Source: Gammaproteobacteria bacterium
GTDB taxonomy: Bacteria; Pseudomonadota; Gammaproteobacteria; Pseudomonadales; Azotimanducaceae
Assembly: GCA_018667205.1 (NCBI GenBank)
Contig: JABIVN010000040.1
Location: 1 to 5,000, forward strand
Reading direction: 5' to 3'
Length of the DNA stretch: 5,000 nucleotides
This document shows positions 1-4,596 of this stretch, piece after piece (position 1 is the first letter of the stretch; the number at the start of each line of letters is the position of its first letter). Below the pieces are notes generated by a model, which ran no database searches, was not told the DNA's origin, and worked only from the letters and a program-made list of their open reading frames with translations. A program made the position numbers and the translations under genes.

Positions 1-43
1 ACCGTTTTAAATAGCGATCAGAGTTTGAGAAATTGATAGATTG

Positions 44-67
44 GATTGAAAGATTGAAAGATAGATC
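44..67. repeat. Short tandem repeat, 8-bp unit, upstream of the inositol oxygenase gene
   Basis: The unit gattgaaa occurs twice in direct succession (44-51 and 52-59), followed by a decayed copy, gatagatc. The rest of bases 1-139 holds no open frame running in from the left: all three forward frames have early stops. I see no convincing sigma70 promoter there. The repeat is short and could be chance, but it fits the pattern of tandem repeats in the other gaps of this window. Confidence 0.4.
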
Positions 68-139
68 CTTTTCTGCAGACGGTGAGCTACGAAGTGTTCT
101 TTAGAGATGGTGCCTACAACTTAGCGGTAAGGTGATTGC

Positions 140-904
140 GTGACATTTAGAGACTTTGAAAACACGGCTGCGCCAACCGTAGGCGAGTTTTATCGACTCA
201 ATCACCGATATCAGACCCTTGGTTTCGCGTGTGCAAAGAAGGCAGAATTCGCAAGTTTGTCGCGGGGACCAGCAGGTGTCTGGGAAGTCTGCGAGCGACT
301 CAACATGCTGGTTGATGCCAGTGACACCGATACTGATTTGTCACAACTGGAACATTTACTCCAGACTGCGGAAGCAGCTCGATGTGATAACCAACCTGAC
401 TGGCTGGTATTGACCGGACTGGTGCATGACTTGGGTAAAATTCTTGCGCTTGCGGGTGAACCTCAATGGGCCGTTGTCGGAGATACCTTTCCCTTAGGTT
501 GCCCTTTTGACAAGCGCATTGTGCATAGTGAGTTCTTCAAGGACAATCCTGATACCCGTGTCGCACGATTTCAACAGGGAGCGGGCATCTATAAAGAAGG
601 CACGGGTCTGCGCGATGTCACCATGTCCTGGGGGCACGATGAGTATATGTACATGGTGGCGAAACCCTATCTGCCAAAAGAGGCGCTATTCGTTATCCGT
701 TATCACAGCTTCTATGCTGCCCATGATGAAGGCGCCTACGATTATCTGATGAATGATGAGGATCGTGAATTGATGAACTGGGTCAGGTTGTTCAGGCAGT
801 ATGATCTGTATTCGAAATCGGAATCCCCACCCGACACAGTAGCCTTAAAACCATATTACACAGAGCTGATTAGACGGTTTTTTCCGGAAACGATTGAATG
901 GTAG
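140..904 (+). CDS. MIOX: myo-Inositol oxygenase (MIOX family, HD-fold diiron oxygenase)
   Basis: A 254-residue protein that should cleave myo-inositol with O2 to D-glucuronate in the cytoplasm, using a mixed-valent diiron centre. It aligns from end to end with animal MIOX (about 285 residues), missing only the variable N-terminus. All six iron ligands are in place: H72 (LEHLLQTAE), H96 and D97 (GLVHDLGK), H166 (SWGHDEYMY), H189 (IRYHSFY) and D222 (QYDLYSK). Lys100 and the stretch GEPQWAVVGDTFPLGC, which bind substrate in the mouse and human enzymes, are also kept. The start is GTG at 140, preceded by the ribosome site AAGGTGA at 129-135. The next gene is 350 bases away, so it looks monocistronic to the right. 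No transporter, glucuronate or scyllo-inositol gene is nearby, so the substrate is inferred from sequence alone; a related polyol remains possible. Family assignment is very secure. Confidence 0.95.
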   Translation: MTFRDFENTAAPTVGEFYRLNHRYQTLGFACAKKAEFASLSRGPAGVWEVCERLNMLVDASDTDTDLSQLEHLLQTAEAARCDNQPDWLVLTGLVHDLGKILALAGEPQWAVVGDTFPLGCPFDKRIVHSEFFKDNPDTRVARFQQGAGIYKEGTGLRDVTMSWGHDEYMYMVAKPYLPKEALFVIRYHSFYAAHDEGAYDYLMNDEDRELMNWVRLFRQYDLYSKSESPPDTVALKPYYTELIRRFFPETIEW

Positions 905-927
905 TGGGCCTCGAGTATTTAGCTTGA

Positions 928-1006
928 GAGTGTGCCTGGGGAGTGTGCCTGGGGAGTGTGCCCGGGGGAGTGTGCGTGGGGAGTGTGCCTGGGGAGGGTG
1001 CCAGGA
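928..1006 (+). repeat. Six-copy 13-bp G-rich tandem repeat with G-quadruplex spacing
   Basis: The unit gagtgtgcctggg occurs at 928-940, 941-953, 954-967 (one extra G, with c for t), 968-980 (g for c), 981-993, and a decayed sixth copy at 994-1006. The unit junctions create runs of at least four G at 938-941, 951-954, 964-968, 978-981 and 991-994. Every intervening loop is exactly 9 bases. The array begins 24 bases after the inositol oxygenase stop codon, so it lies in that gene's 3' untranslated region or between transcripts. A 13-bp unit is not a multiple of three, which argues against coding. Confidence 0.93.
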
Positions 1007-1046
1007 GCGTTTTCCTAGCGTTTTAAATGATCGTGGGTTTTGGCGT

Positions 1047-1076
1047 GACGTCATGATCATTTACGCTCATGATGTC
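1047..1076. repeat. Inverted repeat, 10-bp arms, upstream of msrA
   Basis: The left arm GACGTCATGA (1047-1056) and right arm TCATGATGTC (1067-1076) pair over ten positions with one G-T wobble, around a 10-base loop. No T tract follows on either strand, so it is unlikely to be an intrinsic terminator. It could be an operator for a dimeric regulator or a structured leader. Its position, 180 bases upstream of the msrA start, would suit either. Confidence 0.55.
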
Positions 1077-1166
1077 GGTGTCAGGGGAATTGATCTGCTA
1101 CATGATCGTTATATTGTGCGTTGTTTCTGATCGGGGATGTAACACTTTTGGTAACCGTTCGTCTCA

Positions 1167-1241
1167 TTTACATAGGCGTTCTTTACATAGGCGTTCTTTA
1201 TATAGCTTTCCTTTACACAGCTGTCCTTTAAATACTGAAAG
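1167..1241 (+). repeat. Degenerate 15-bp tandem repeat upstream of msrA
   Basis: The unit tttacataggcgttc is perfect at 1167-1181 and 1182-1196. It then decays through tttatatagctttcc (1197-1211), tttacacagctgtcc (1212-1226) and a last partial copy from 1227 that merges with the putative ribosome site of msrA. In the msrA frame it would read as a five-residue repeat (LHRRS, LHRRS, LYSFP, LHSCP), but that stretch lies before the likely signal peptide and is probably untranslated. Confidence 0.85.
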
Positions 1242-1254
1242 GTTGATCAACAAA

Positions 1255-1836
1255 TTGAATACGTTAAAGGCTCAAGTAATTTTATGGTTTTCGCTCCTGC
1301 TTTCTGCGGGTGTACAGGCCGAAACGGCAGTTTTCGCGGGTGGTTGTTTCTGGTGTGTGGAGGCGGCATACCAGGATCTCGAAGGTGTCACAGGCGCCGT
1401 ATCTGGTTTCACCGGAGGGAAACTCAAAAACCCAACCTATAACGGTAACCATCGTGGCCACTACGAAGCCGTGGAGGTTACCTATGACCCTGCTGTCGTA
1501 AACTACGAGCAGTTATTGGAAGTTTTCTGGCACAACATTGATCCGTTCGATAATCGTGGGCAGTTTTGTGACAAGGGGCCTAGTTATCGTAGTGCTATTT
1601 TTGCGACTGACGAGCAGAGATCGCTGGCAGAGGATTCAAGAGAACGGGTGGTAAATCAGTTTGAATCGGCAGTTGTTGCGACCGAGTTGCTGCCAGCTTC
1701 TAAATTTTGGCCAGTTGAAGCTGCGCACCAGGATTATTATAAGAAGAATCCGGTCCGCTATCACTTTTATCGTACCGGTTGTGGTCGGGATCGTCGGTTA
1801 AGCCAGATATGGGGCGATGCCGCCGGCGGCCACTAG
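1255..1836 (+). CDS. msrA: Peptide methionine-S-sulfoxide reductase MsrA, exported form
   Basis: Reduces the S-epimer of methionine sulfoxide in oxidised proteins, here probably in the periplasm. From TTG 1255 the product is 193 residues. It has a short basic N-terminus, a hydrophobic core (VILWFSLLLSAG, residues 8-19) and an AxA-like signal peptidase site near VQA-ET (residue 22). The MsrA fold follows at once: the catalytic motif GCFWC with nucleophile C31, HYEAVEVTYDP, the conserved DPFDNRGQFCDKGPSYRS, HQDYYKKNPVRY, and a C-terminal resolving cysteine, C176, in TGCGRD. The frame stays open upstream to ATG 1069, but that start has no ribosome site and would add about 60 residues encoded by tandem repeats. 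TTG 1255 has AAAGG at 1238-1242, 12 bases upstream. TTG 1243 is an alternative but abuts that site. No MsrB domain or neighbouring msrB is present. The family is certain; the start is less so. Confidence 0.9.
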   Translation: MNTLKAQVILWFSLLLSAGVQAETAVFAGGCFWCVEAAYQDLEGVTGAVSGFTGGKLKNPTYNGNHRGHYEAVEVTYDPAVVNYEQLLEVFWHNIDPFDNRGQFCDKGPSYRSAIFATDEQRSLAEDSRERVVNQFESAVVATELLPASKFWPVEAAHQDYYKKNPVRYHFYRTGCGRDRRLSQIWGDAAGGH

Positions 1837-1923
1837 TGTGCTGGATGCATAAGCTCAATGCTGTCGAAAAACACGAACTGCGCGGTTTTTTCCGGCGGGG
1901 ATACACGCTTTTTTAATCTAATA

Positions 1924-1958
1924 TTTAGGCGGTGTTTAGGTGTTTAGGTGTTTAGGTG
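1924..1958. repeat. 8-bp tandem repeat downstream of msrA
   Basis: Three perfect consecutive copies of tttaggtg (1935-1942, 1943-1950, 1951-1958) follow an 11-base variant, tttaggcggtg (1924-1934). The array sits 88 bases past the msrA stop in non-coding sequence. No open frame of note crosses this gap on the + strand. Confidence 0.85.
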
Positions 1959-1979
1959 CGGGCCTATTTCTCTTATTCC

Positions 1980-2011
1980 TTTTTTAGAAATCGAGTTTTT
2001 TAGAAATCGGG
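1980..2011. repeat. Two-copy 16-bp tandem repeat bordering the dehydrogenase pseudogene
   Basis: The unit ttttttagaaatcgag (1980-1995) is followed directly by ttttttagaaatcggg (1996-2011), with a single difference. The reading frame with dehydrogenase similarity starts to make sense within a few bases of its right end, so the repeat marks the apparent left breakpoint of the pseudogene. Confidence 0.85.
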
Positions 2012-2013
2012 TT

Positions 2014-2661
2014 GGTTCGACGACGGTGATCTATGAGGACAGATACCCCGACGATTCTAATCCCGGCAGGACTGCCAACAGCCAAGGTCATTCTATGGGT
2101 AAGATCATCGCCTAGAATGCATTTGTGGAAGTTGCGGAAATCAGTGGTCGATGGGATGCAGTTACCTGTTGTTCCTCGGACAATGTTGGCCCAATTGTTT
2201 CTAAGCACCAGAAGAATTTTGGCCCCTGGCAGCATCAAATCGAAGGAATGTTGCTTAGTAAGTGCGACCAAAACTGGGTGTACCGACCCTGGTTTCCGGT
2301 CGATGTCAGGGGTGACGCTAATTGCCATATCGGATTGCTGGAGAGTACTGAGGTTGATAACGGCGATCGGTTTATTGCCGGGCCTACAGATGCAATGGAT
2401 GTCGCTGATGTGTGCGCGAAAATTGACAAGGTGCTCCCTGAACTTTCCTTTGAGGTCTCTGAGTCGGTTGAAATACATCCGAAAAAGATCCAGGTGCACG
2501 AAGAAAAGTATCGCTCAATCTGGAGGGGCTTTGACTGCAGAAATGAGCGAATACAGGCAGTTACGGGGGTGGCGTTCAAGCCCTTTGAGGATTCTCTGCG
2601 AGACTGGGGCGAATCGCTTGTTTTGATTGGTGGCGTGAAGCCGCTTTCGATTAAGGATTAG
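2014..2661 (+). pseudogene. Truncated NAD(P)-dependent epimerase/dehydratase (extended SDR) remnant
   Basis: One frame from 2014 reads like the middle and C-terminal half of an extended short-chain dehydrogenase of the dihydroflavonol-reductase/epimerase type. It shows VIYEDRYPD, then TANSQGHSMGKIIA, then an in-frame TAG at 2113-2115, and continues without a shift through NAFVEVAEISGRWDAVTC, DNVGPIV and YRPWFPVDV to the end (SLRDWGESLVLIGGV). About 215 codons remain of a family usually 300-350 long. The Rossmann glycine motif and roughly the first 120-130 residues are absent. The catalytic YxxxK position appears as HSMGK, with CAT where a tyrosine TAT would be expected and the lysine kept. 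An open stretch from GTG 2125 could be called as a 178-residue gene, but it has no ribosome site and would lack the cofactor and catalytic regions. The family assignment comes from recalled motifs, not an alignment. Truncation and the stop are directly visible. Confidence 0.75.
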
Positions 2662-2698
2662 CTGCAGCAATGCCCGGATCGTTATATCATCGGTTGTC

Positions 2699-3118
2699 AT
2701 GACGAACCAAAAACTCACAGCCCTGATTGCGTTCGTGGTGGTGCTGGTTGTTGGAACCTTACTGTATCGTGACTGGCCGCAGTTACGTGCAGAAGATTCA
2801 TCATTGCCCGTCCCCGAAAAATCCGCTTCAGAACCGCAGCGAAGTACCCAGGTCAAAGCTACATTGACCGAATGCAATAAGCGTCCTGGCGCCAAGACAT
2901 CAGCGAAGGGCCATATTACTAATGTTGGCAATGTGGATCTGCATTATGTCAGTGTTAAATTACTGTGGCTGAACTCAGCAGGGTTGTTAGTTGAAGCAAA
3001 AGAAACCTACGTGCTTAATAATGAAATTCTGCCCCCGGGCGAGTCCCGGCAATTTATGGACTTCACCCAAAAAGTTTCAGCGGTAAGATGTAACGTAGAA
3101 ACCATTGACTGGTGGTAA
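2699..3118 (+). CDS. Small membrane-anchored protein, FxLYD-like domain
   Basis: A 139-residue protein of unknown function. Residues 7-23 form one hydrophobic helix ([17 protein letters not shown]) followed by YRDW, so it is either an inner-membrane anchor with the rest in the periplasm or an uncleaved signal. A polar linker (about 30-52) leads to a small beta domain: [20 protein letters not shown], then [25 protein letters not shown]. This pattern, with a paired strand, an xVxVxLxxxxG turn and a final LPPGES-F strand, matches FxLYD-type domains of bacterial envelope proteins. C59 and C131 flank the domain and could form a disulfide. The start ATG 2699 has no clear ribosome site. It lies 37 bases after the pseudogene stop and 28 bases before glyoxalase I, so it probably heads the transcript carrying that gene. 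Domain assignment is tentative; reality as a gene is likely. Confidence 0.75.
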   Translation: MTNQKLTALIAFVVVLVVGTLLYRDWPQLRAEDSSLPVPEKSASEPQRSTQVKATLTECNKRPGAKTSAKGHITNVGNVDLHYVSVKLLWLNSAGLLVEAKETYVLNNEILPPGESRQFMDFTQKVSAVRCNVETIDWW

Positions 3119-3134
3119 TCCATCACCACCCCTT

Positions 3135-3140
3135 AAGGAG
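3135..3140 (+). promoter_or_regulatory. Ribosome binding site that sets the glyoxalase start
   Basis: AAGGAG lies six bases before ATG 3147. The open frame extends upstream to ATG 3105, which overlaps the preceding gene and would place this site inside the coding region. Similarity to glyoxalase I also begins just after 3147, so ATG 3147 is the start. Confidence 0.85.
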
Positions 3141-3146
3141 AATAAG

Positions 3147-3644
3147 ATGAACGAAACCCGCGATTTTGTCCTTAACCAGACAATGCTCAGGATAAAAGAT
3201 CCGGCAAAATCAGTGCCTTTTTACCAGGACGTGCTGGGTATGGTATTGATAGACAAGTTTGACTTTCCAGAGATGTCTTTTTCCTTGTACTTCATGGGGT
3301 ATCCAACGGAGGCGATACCTGAGGACCGAGCCAAACGTGCCAAATGGTTGTTCGAACAACCCGCGCTACTGGAGCTCACTTATAATTATGGGACGGAAAA
3401 CGATGACACGTTGAGTTACCACAACGGCAACGATGATCCACGAGGCTTTGGCCACATTGGTGTTTCAGTACCGGACGTATACAAGGCCTGTGAGCGGTTT
3501 CAGGAAATGGGTGTTGAATTCGTGAAAAGACCCGACGATGGGACGATGAAAGGCCTTGCGTTCATCAGGGATCCGGATGGTTACTGGATTGAAATACTTT
3601 CTCCCAGTGGGTTGCGCGACTTGATTCTTGAGAGTGCCGGGTAA
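3147..3644 (+). CDS. gloA: Lactoylglutathione lyase (glyoxalase I), eukaryote-like zinc type
   Basis: Converts the hemithioacetal of methylglyoxal and glutathione to S-lactoylglutathione, the first step of cytosolic methylglyoxal detoxification. The 165-residue protein has two vicinal-oxygen-chelate half-domains and closely resembles human GLO1 through much of its length. Shared stretches include [32 protein letters not shown] and SYHNGN. The four metal ligands are Q11 ([10 protein letters not shown]), E76 (LLELTYN), H103 (FGHIGV) and E149 (WIEIL); the spacings 27 and 46 between the last three equal those in human GLO1 (E99, H126, E172). A glutamine as first ligand plus the extra loop at [16 protein letters not shown] is the hallmark of zinc-type enzymes, unlike the shorter nickel-type E. 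coli GloA, which has histidine first. Start ATG 3147 has a strong ribosome site. It follows the FxLYD-like gene by 28 bases, implying co-transcription. No glyoxalase II gene is in the window. Confidence 0.95.
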   Translation: MNETRDFVLNQTMLRIKDPAKSVPFYQDVLGMVLIDKFDFPEMSFSLYFMGYPTEAIPEDRAKRAKWLFEQPALLELTYNYGTENDDTLSYHNGNDDPRGFGHIGVSVPDVYKACERFQEMGVEFVKRPDDGTMKGLAFIRDPDGYWIEILSPSGLRDLILESAG

Positions 3645-3667
3645 GGATCCGTTTGCAAGACTATTGA

Positions 3668-3690
3668 TTTCCGCACATCATGGGCGGAAA
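3668..3690 (+). promoter_or_regulatory. Hairpin in the leader of the HD-domain gene
   Basis: TTTCCGC (3668-3674) and GCGGAAA (3684-3690) pair perfectly over seven bases. The stem can be extended past one A-G mismatch by CA/TG, leaving a three-base loop. No T tract follows on either strand, so it is not a standard terminator. It ends nine bases before the GGAG ribosome site, where it could act as an operator, an mRNA processing signal or a translation-affecting structure between glyoxalase I and the HD gene. Confidence 0.5.
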
Positions 3691-3699
3691 GACTACATT

Positions 3700-3703
3700 G
3701 GAG
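3700..3703 (+). promoter_or_regulatory. Ribosome binding site choosing between adjacent ATG codons
   Basis: GGAG at 3700-3703 is four bases from ATG 3708 and seven from ATG 3711. The second spacing is the more usual, so ATG 3711 is preferred. The difference is a single methionine. Confidence 0.6.
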
Positions 3704-3710
3704 AGTAATG

Positions 3711-4265
3711 ATGAGTGAACAACGATCTTCCTTTCGTCGATTTGATGAATGTACGAAAGAAGACATAAAGGCCATTGGAGCGAATGCCAAAGCTTTTGCC
3801 GATGGACTACCCGACAGAGTGCTCAAGCACCTGAAACTGTTGGATGGTGATTTTGGTGGTTTTAATGTCGATAGGCTTGAGCACAGTTTACAAACGGCAA
3901 CCCGGGCTCATCGCGACGGCCGCGATGAGGAATATGTCGTGTGTGCGTTACTGCATGATATCGGTGACACGCTTGGTACATATGACCACGGAGCGATAGC
4001 CGCTGCGATTCTCAAACCCTTTGTCTCGGAAGCGAACCAGTGGATGATGGCAAACCATACTGTTTTCCAAGGGTACTACTACTTCGATCACATCGGTGGG
4101 GACAAAAATGCGCGGGATGTTCATGCGGACAATCCTCACTTTGAGTACACCAAGGAATTCATTGAGAAGTACGACATGCCGGCGTTCGACGAGAACTATG
4201 ATTCTATGCCGCTCTCAGAATTTGAACCTATGGTAAGGCGCGTTCTTGTTAAGGGCTCTCGGTAG
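3711..4265 (+). CDS. HD-domain metalloprotein, PhnZ-related (predicted diiron oxygenase or phosphohydrolase)
   Basis: A 184-residue cytosolic protein (185 if ATG 3708 is used; numbers here follow that longer form). It has the HD-fold metal site: H59 in RLEHSLQTATRA, H83-D84 in LLHDIGDTLG, H94 in YDHGA, H117 in ANHTVFQGYYYF, and a late aspartate, probably D161 in AFDENYDS. The first histidine to the HD pair is 24 residues, as I recall for PhnZ, the oxygenase that cleaves 2-amino-1-hydroxyethylphosphonate. The six-ligand set fits a dinuclear site like PhnZ, TmpB and MIOX. However, the Tyr/Glu pair that gates oxygen in PhnZ, ten and seven residues before the first histidine, is Phe49 and Phe52 here (FGGF). 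Databases usually label such proteins predicted HD phosphohydrolase, and the true substrate is unknown. No phosphonate genes are adjacent. It follows glyoxalase I by 66 bases and may share its transcript. Confidence 0.85.
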   Translation: MSEQRSSFRRFDECTKEDIKAIGANAKAFADGLPDRVLKHLKLLDGDFGGFNVDRLEHSLQTATRAHRDGRDEEYVVCALLHDIGDTLGTYDHGAIAAAILKPFVSEANQWMMANHTVFQGYYYFDHIGGDKNARDVHADNPHFEYTKEFIEKYDMPAFDENYDSMPLSEFEPMVRRVLVKGSR

Positions 4266-4342
4266 GGCATCGCATTGAATCGGCAGGGCTATTAACAAAG
4301 ATAGTGGTCAGGCTTGAGGTTTTGGACGTGGTGACGAGTTGC

Positions 4343-4371
4343 TTGTCTAGGGCGCTTACTCATTCTATAAA
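4343..4371 (+). promoter_or_regulatory. Candidate sigma70-type promoter
   Basis: TTGTCT (4343-4348) and TATAAA (4366-4371) are separated by 17 bases, matching the consensus at four and five of six positions. Transcription would begin near 4378, inside the tandem repeat, and meet the terminator at 4487-4516. Found by eye only, so a chance match is quite possible. Confidence 0.35.
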
Positions 4372-4407
4372 AGTCTAATCATAGAAGTCTGAACATAGAA
4401 GCGGACT
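4365..4407. repeat. Degenerate 14/15-bp tandem repeat
   Basis: Three consecutive related units: ctataaaagtctaat (4365-4379), catagaagtctgaa (4380-4393) and catagaagcggact (4394-4407). The shared core is ATA followed by a purine-rich stretch and AGTCT. It resembles the other gap-specific repeats in unit size but not in sequence, and it overlaps the candidate -10 box. Confidence 0.6.
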
Positions 4408-4486
4408 GTTTCCGTTGTCCAGTCGATCGAGTTCAGCGTTAGTCGCGGGTCGAGTTACACAAGTGCAAGGGCACGGATTTGATCTT

Positions 4487-4516
4487 GGCGCTCACCCTCC
4501 TGTGGGCGCTGTTTTT
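4487..4516 (+). terminator. Intrinsic (rho-independent) terminator
   Basis: GCGCTCAC (4488-4495) pairs with GTGGGCGC (4502-4509) over eight bases with one T-G wobble. The loop is cctcct, and the tail tgttttt ends at 4516. The T tract lies only on the + strand side. It is 222 bases past the HD gene stop and 80 bases before the SnoaL-like start, so it either ends a long 3' untranslated region, ends a small RNA, or insulates or attenuates the next gene. Confidence 0.8.
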
Positions 4517-4596
4517 GGATTAGATATTGGTTGTTGTTAAAAGGGTGCCGCTGAATTGTCTCGGCCCCCCAGGGCAGCAACAGATAGGGAGGTCAG

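Larger units (their letters stand above)
905..1254. other. 350-base gap between inositol oxygenase and msrA, repeat-rich and non-coding
   Basis: This gap holds, in order, a 13-bp G-rich tandem repeat (928-1006), a 10-bp-arm inverted repeat (1047-1076) and a degenerate 15-bp tandem repeat (1167-1241) running up to the msrA start. Open frames cross it on both strands, but they are made of repeat units and have no ribosome site or recognisable domain. The tetramer GATC recurs around 1029, 1055, 1092, 1104 and 1130. No intrinsic terminator with a T tract is visible after the oxygenase gene. A possible -10 box (TATATT at 1110-1115) has no well-spaced -35 partner. Confidence 0.7.
4266..4596. other. 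331-base gap between the HD gene and the SnoaL-like gene
   Basis: No convincing gene is present. From left to right it contains a candidate promoter (4343-4371), a degenerate 14/15-bp tandem repeat (4365-4407), an intrinsic terminator (4487-4516) and the ribosome site of the next gene (GGGAGG, 4587-4592). The arrangement would allow a short RNA of about 140 bases ending at the terminator. A faint second promoter-like pair for the next gene (TTGGAT at 4515 and TTAAAA at 4537, spacer 16) is too weak to annotate. Confidence 0.7.

Noticed and set aside
3..1028. The 10-mer cgttttaaat appears at 3-12 and again at 1019-1028, flanking the inositol oxygenase gene
   Set aside because: Ten A/T-rich bases with no extended similarity are not enough to propose direct repeats of a mobile insertion.
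845..1060. A minus-strand frame of 71 codons rich in His, Pro and Arg
   Set aside because: It is the reverse reading of the 13-bp repeat and the end of the inositol oxygenase gene, with no ribosome site or domain.
928..1241. A CRISPR-like array from the repeats in this gap
   Set aside because: The units are 13 to 15 bp and directly adjacent, with no unique spacers and no cas genes.
1866..1892. A possible terminator after msrA (gaaaaac pairing with gttttttc)
   Set aside because: The stem is almost all A-T with a bulge and only about two G-C pairs beside the loop, too weak to annotate although the T run is suggestive.
1984..2499. A minus-strand frame of 171 codons over the pseudogene
   Set aside because: It mirrors the dehydrogenase remnant, has no recognisable motif, and the + strand frame carries clear SDR sequence.
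2033..2626. A + strand frame of 197 codons in another phase over the pseudogene
   Set aside because: Its product is rich in Arg, Ser and Leu without domain features, and it overlaps the frame with family similarity throughout.
2515..2931. A minus-strand frame of 138 codons across the FxLYD-like gene start
   Set aside because: It has no motif or ribosome site and is antisense to better-supported frames.
140..4265. A dedicated inositol or phosphonate degradation operon
   Set aside because: The genes are separated by long gaps and a pseudogene, and no transporter, regulator or downstream enzyme of either pathway is present.
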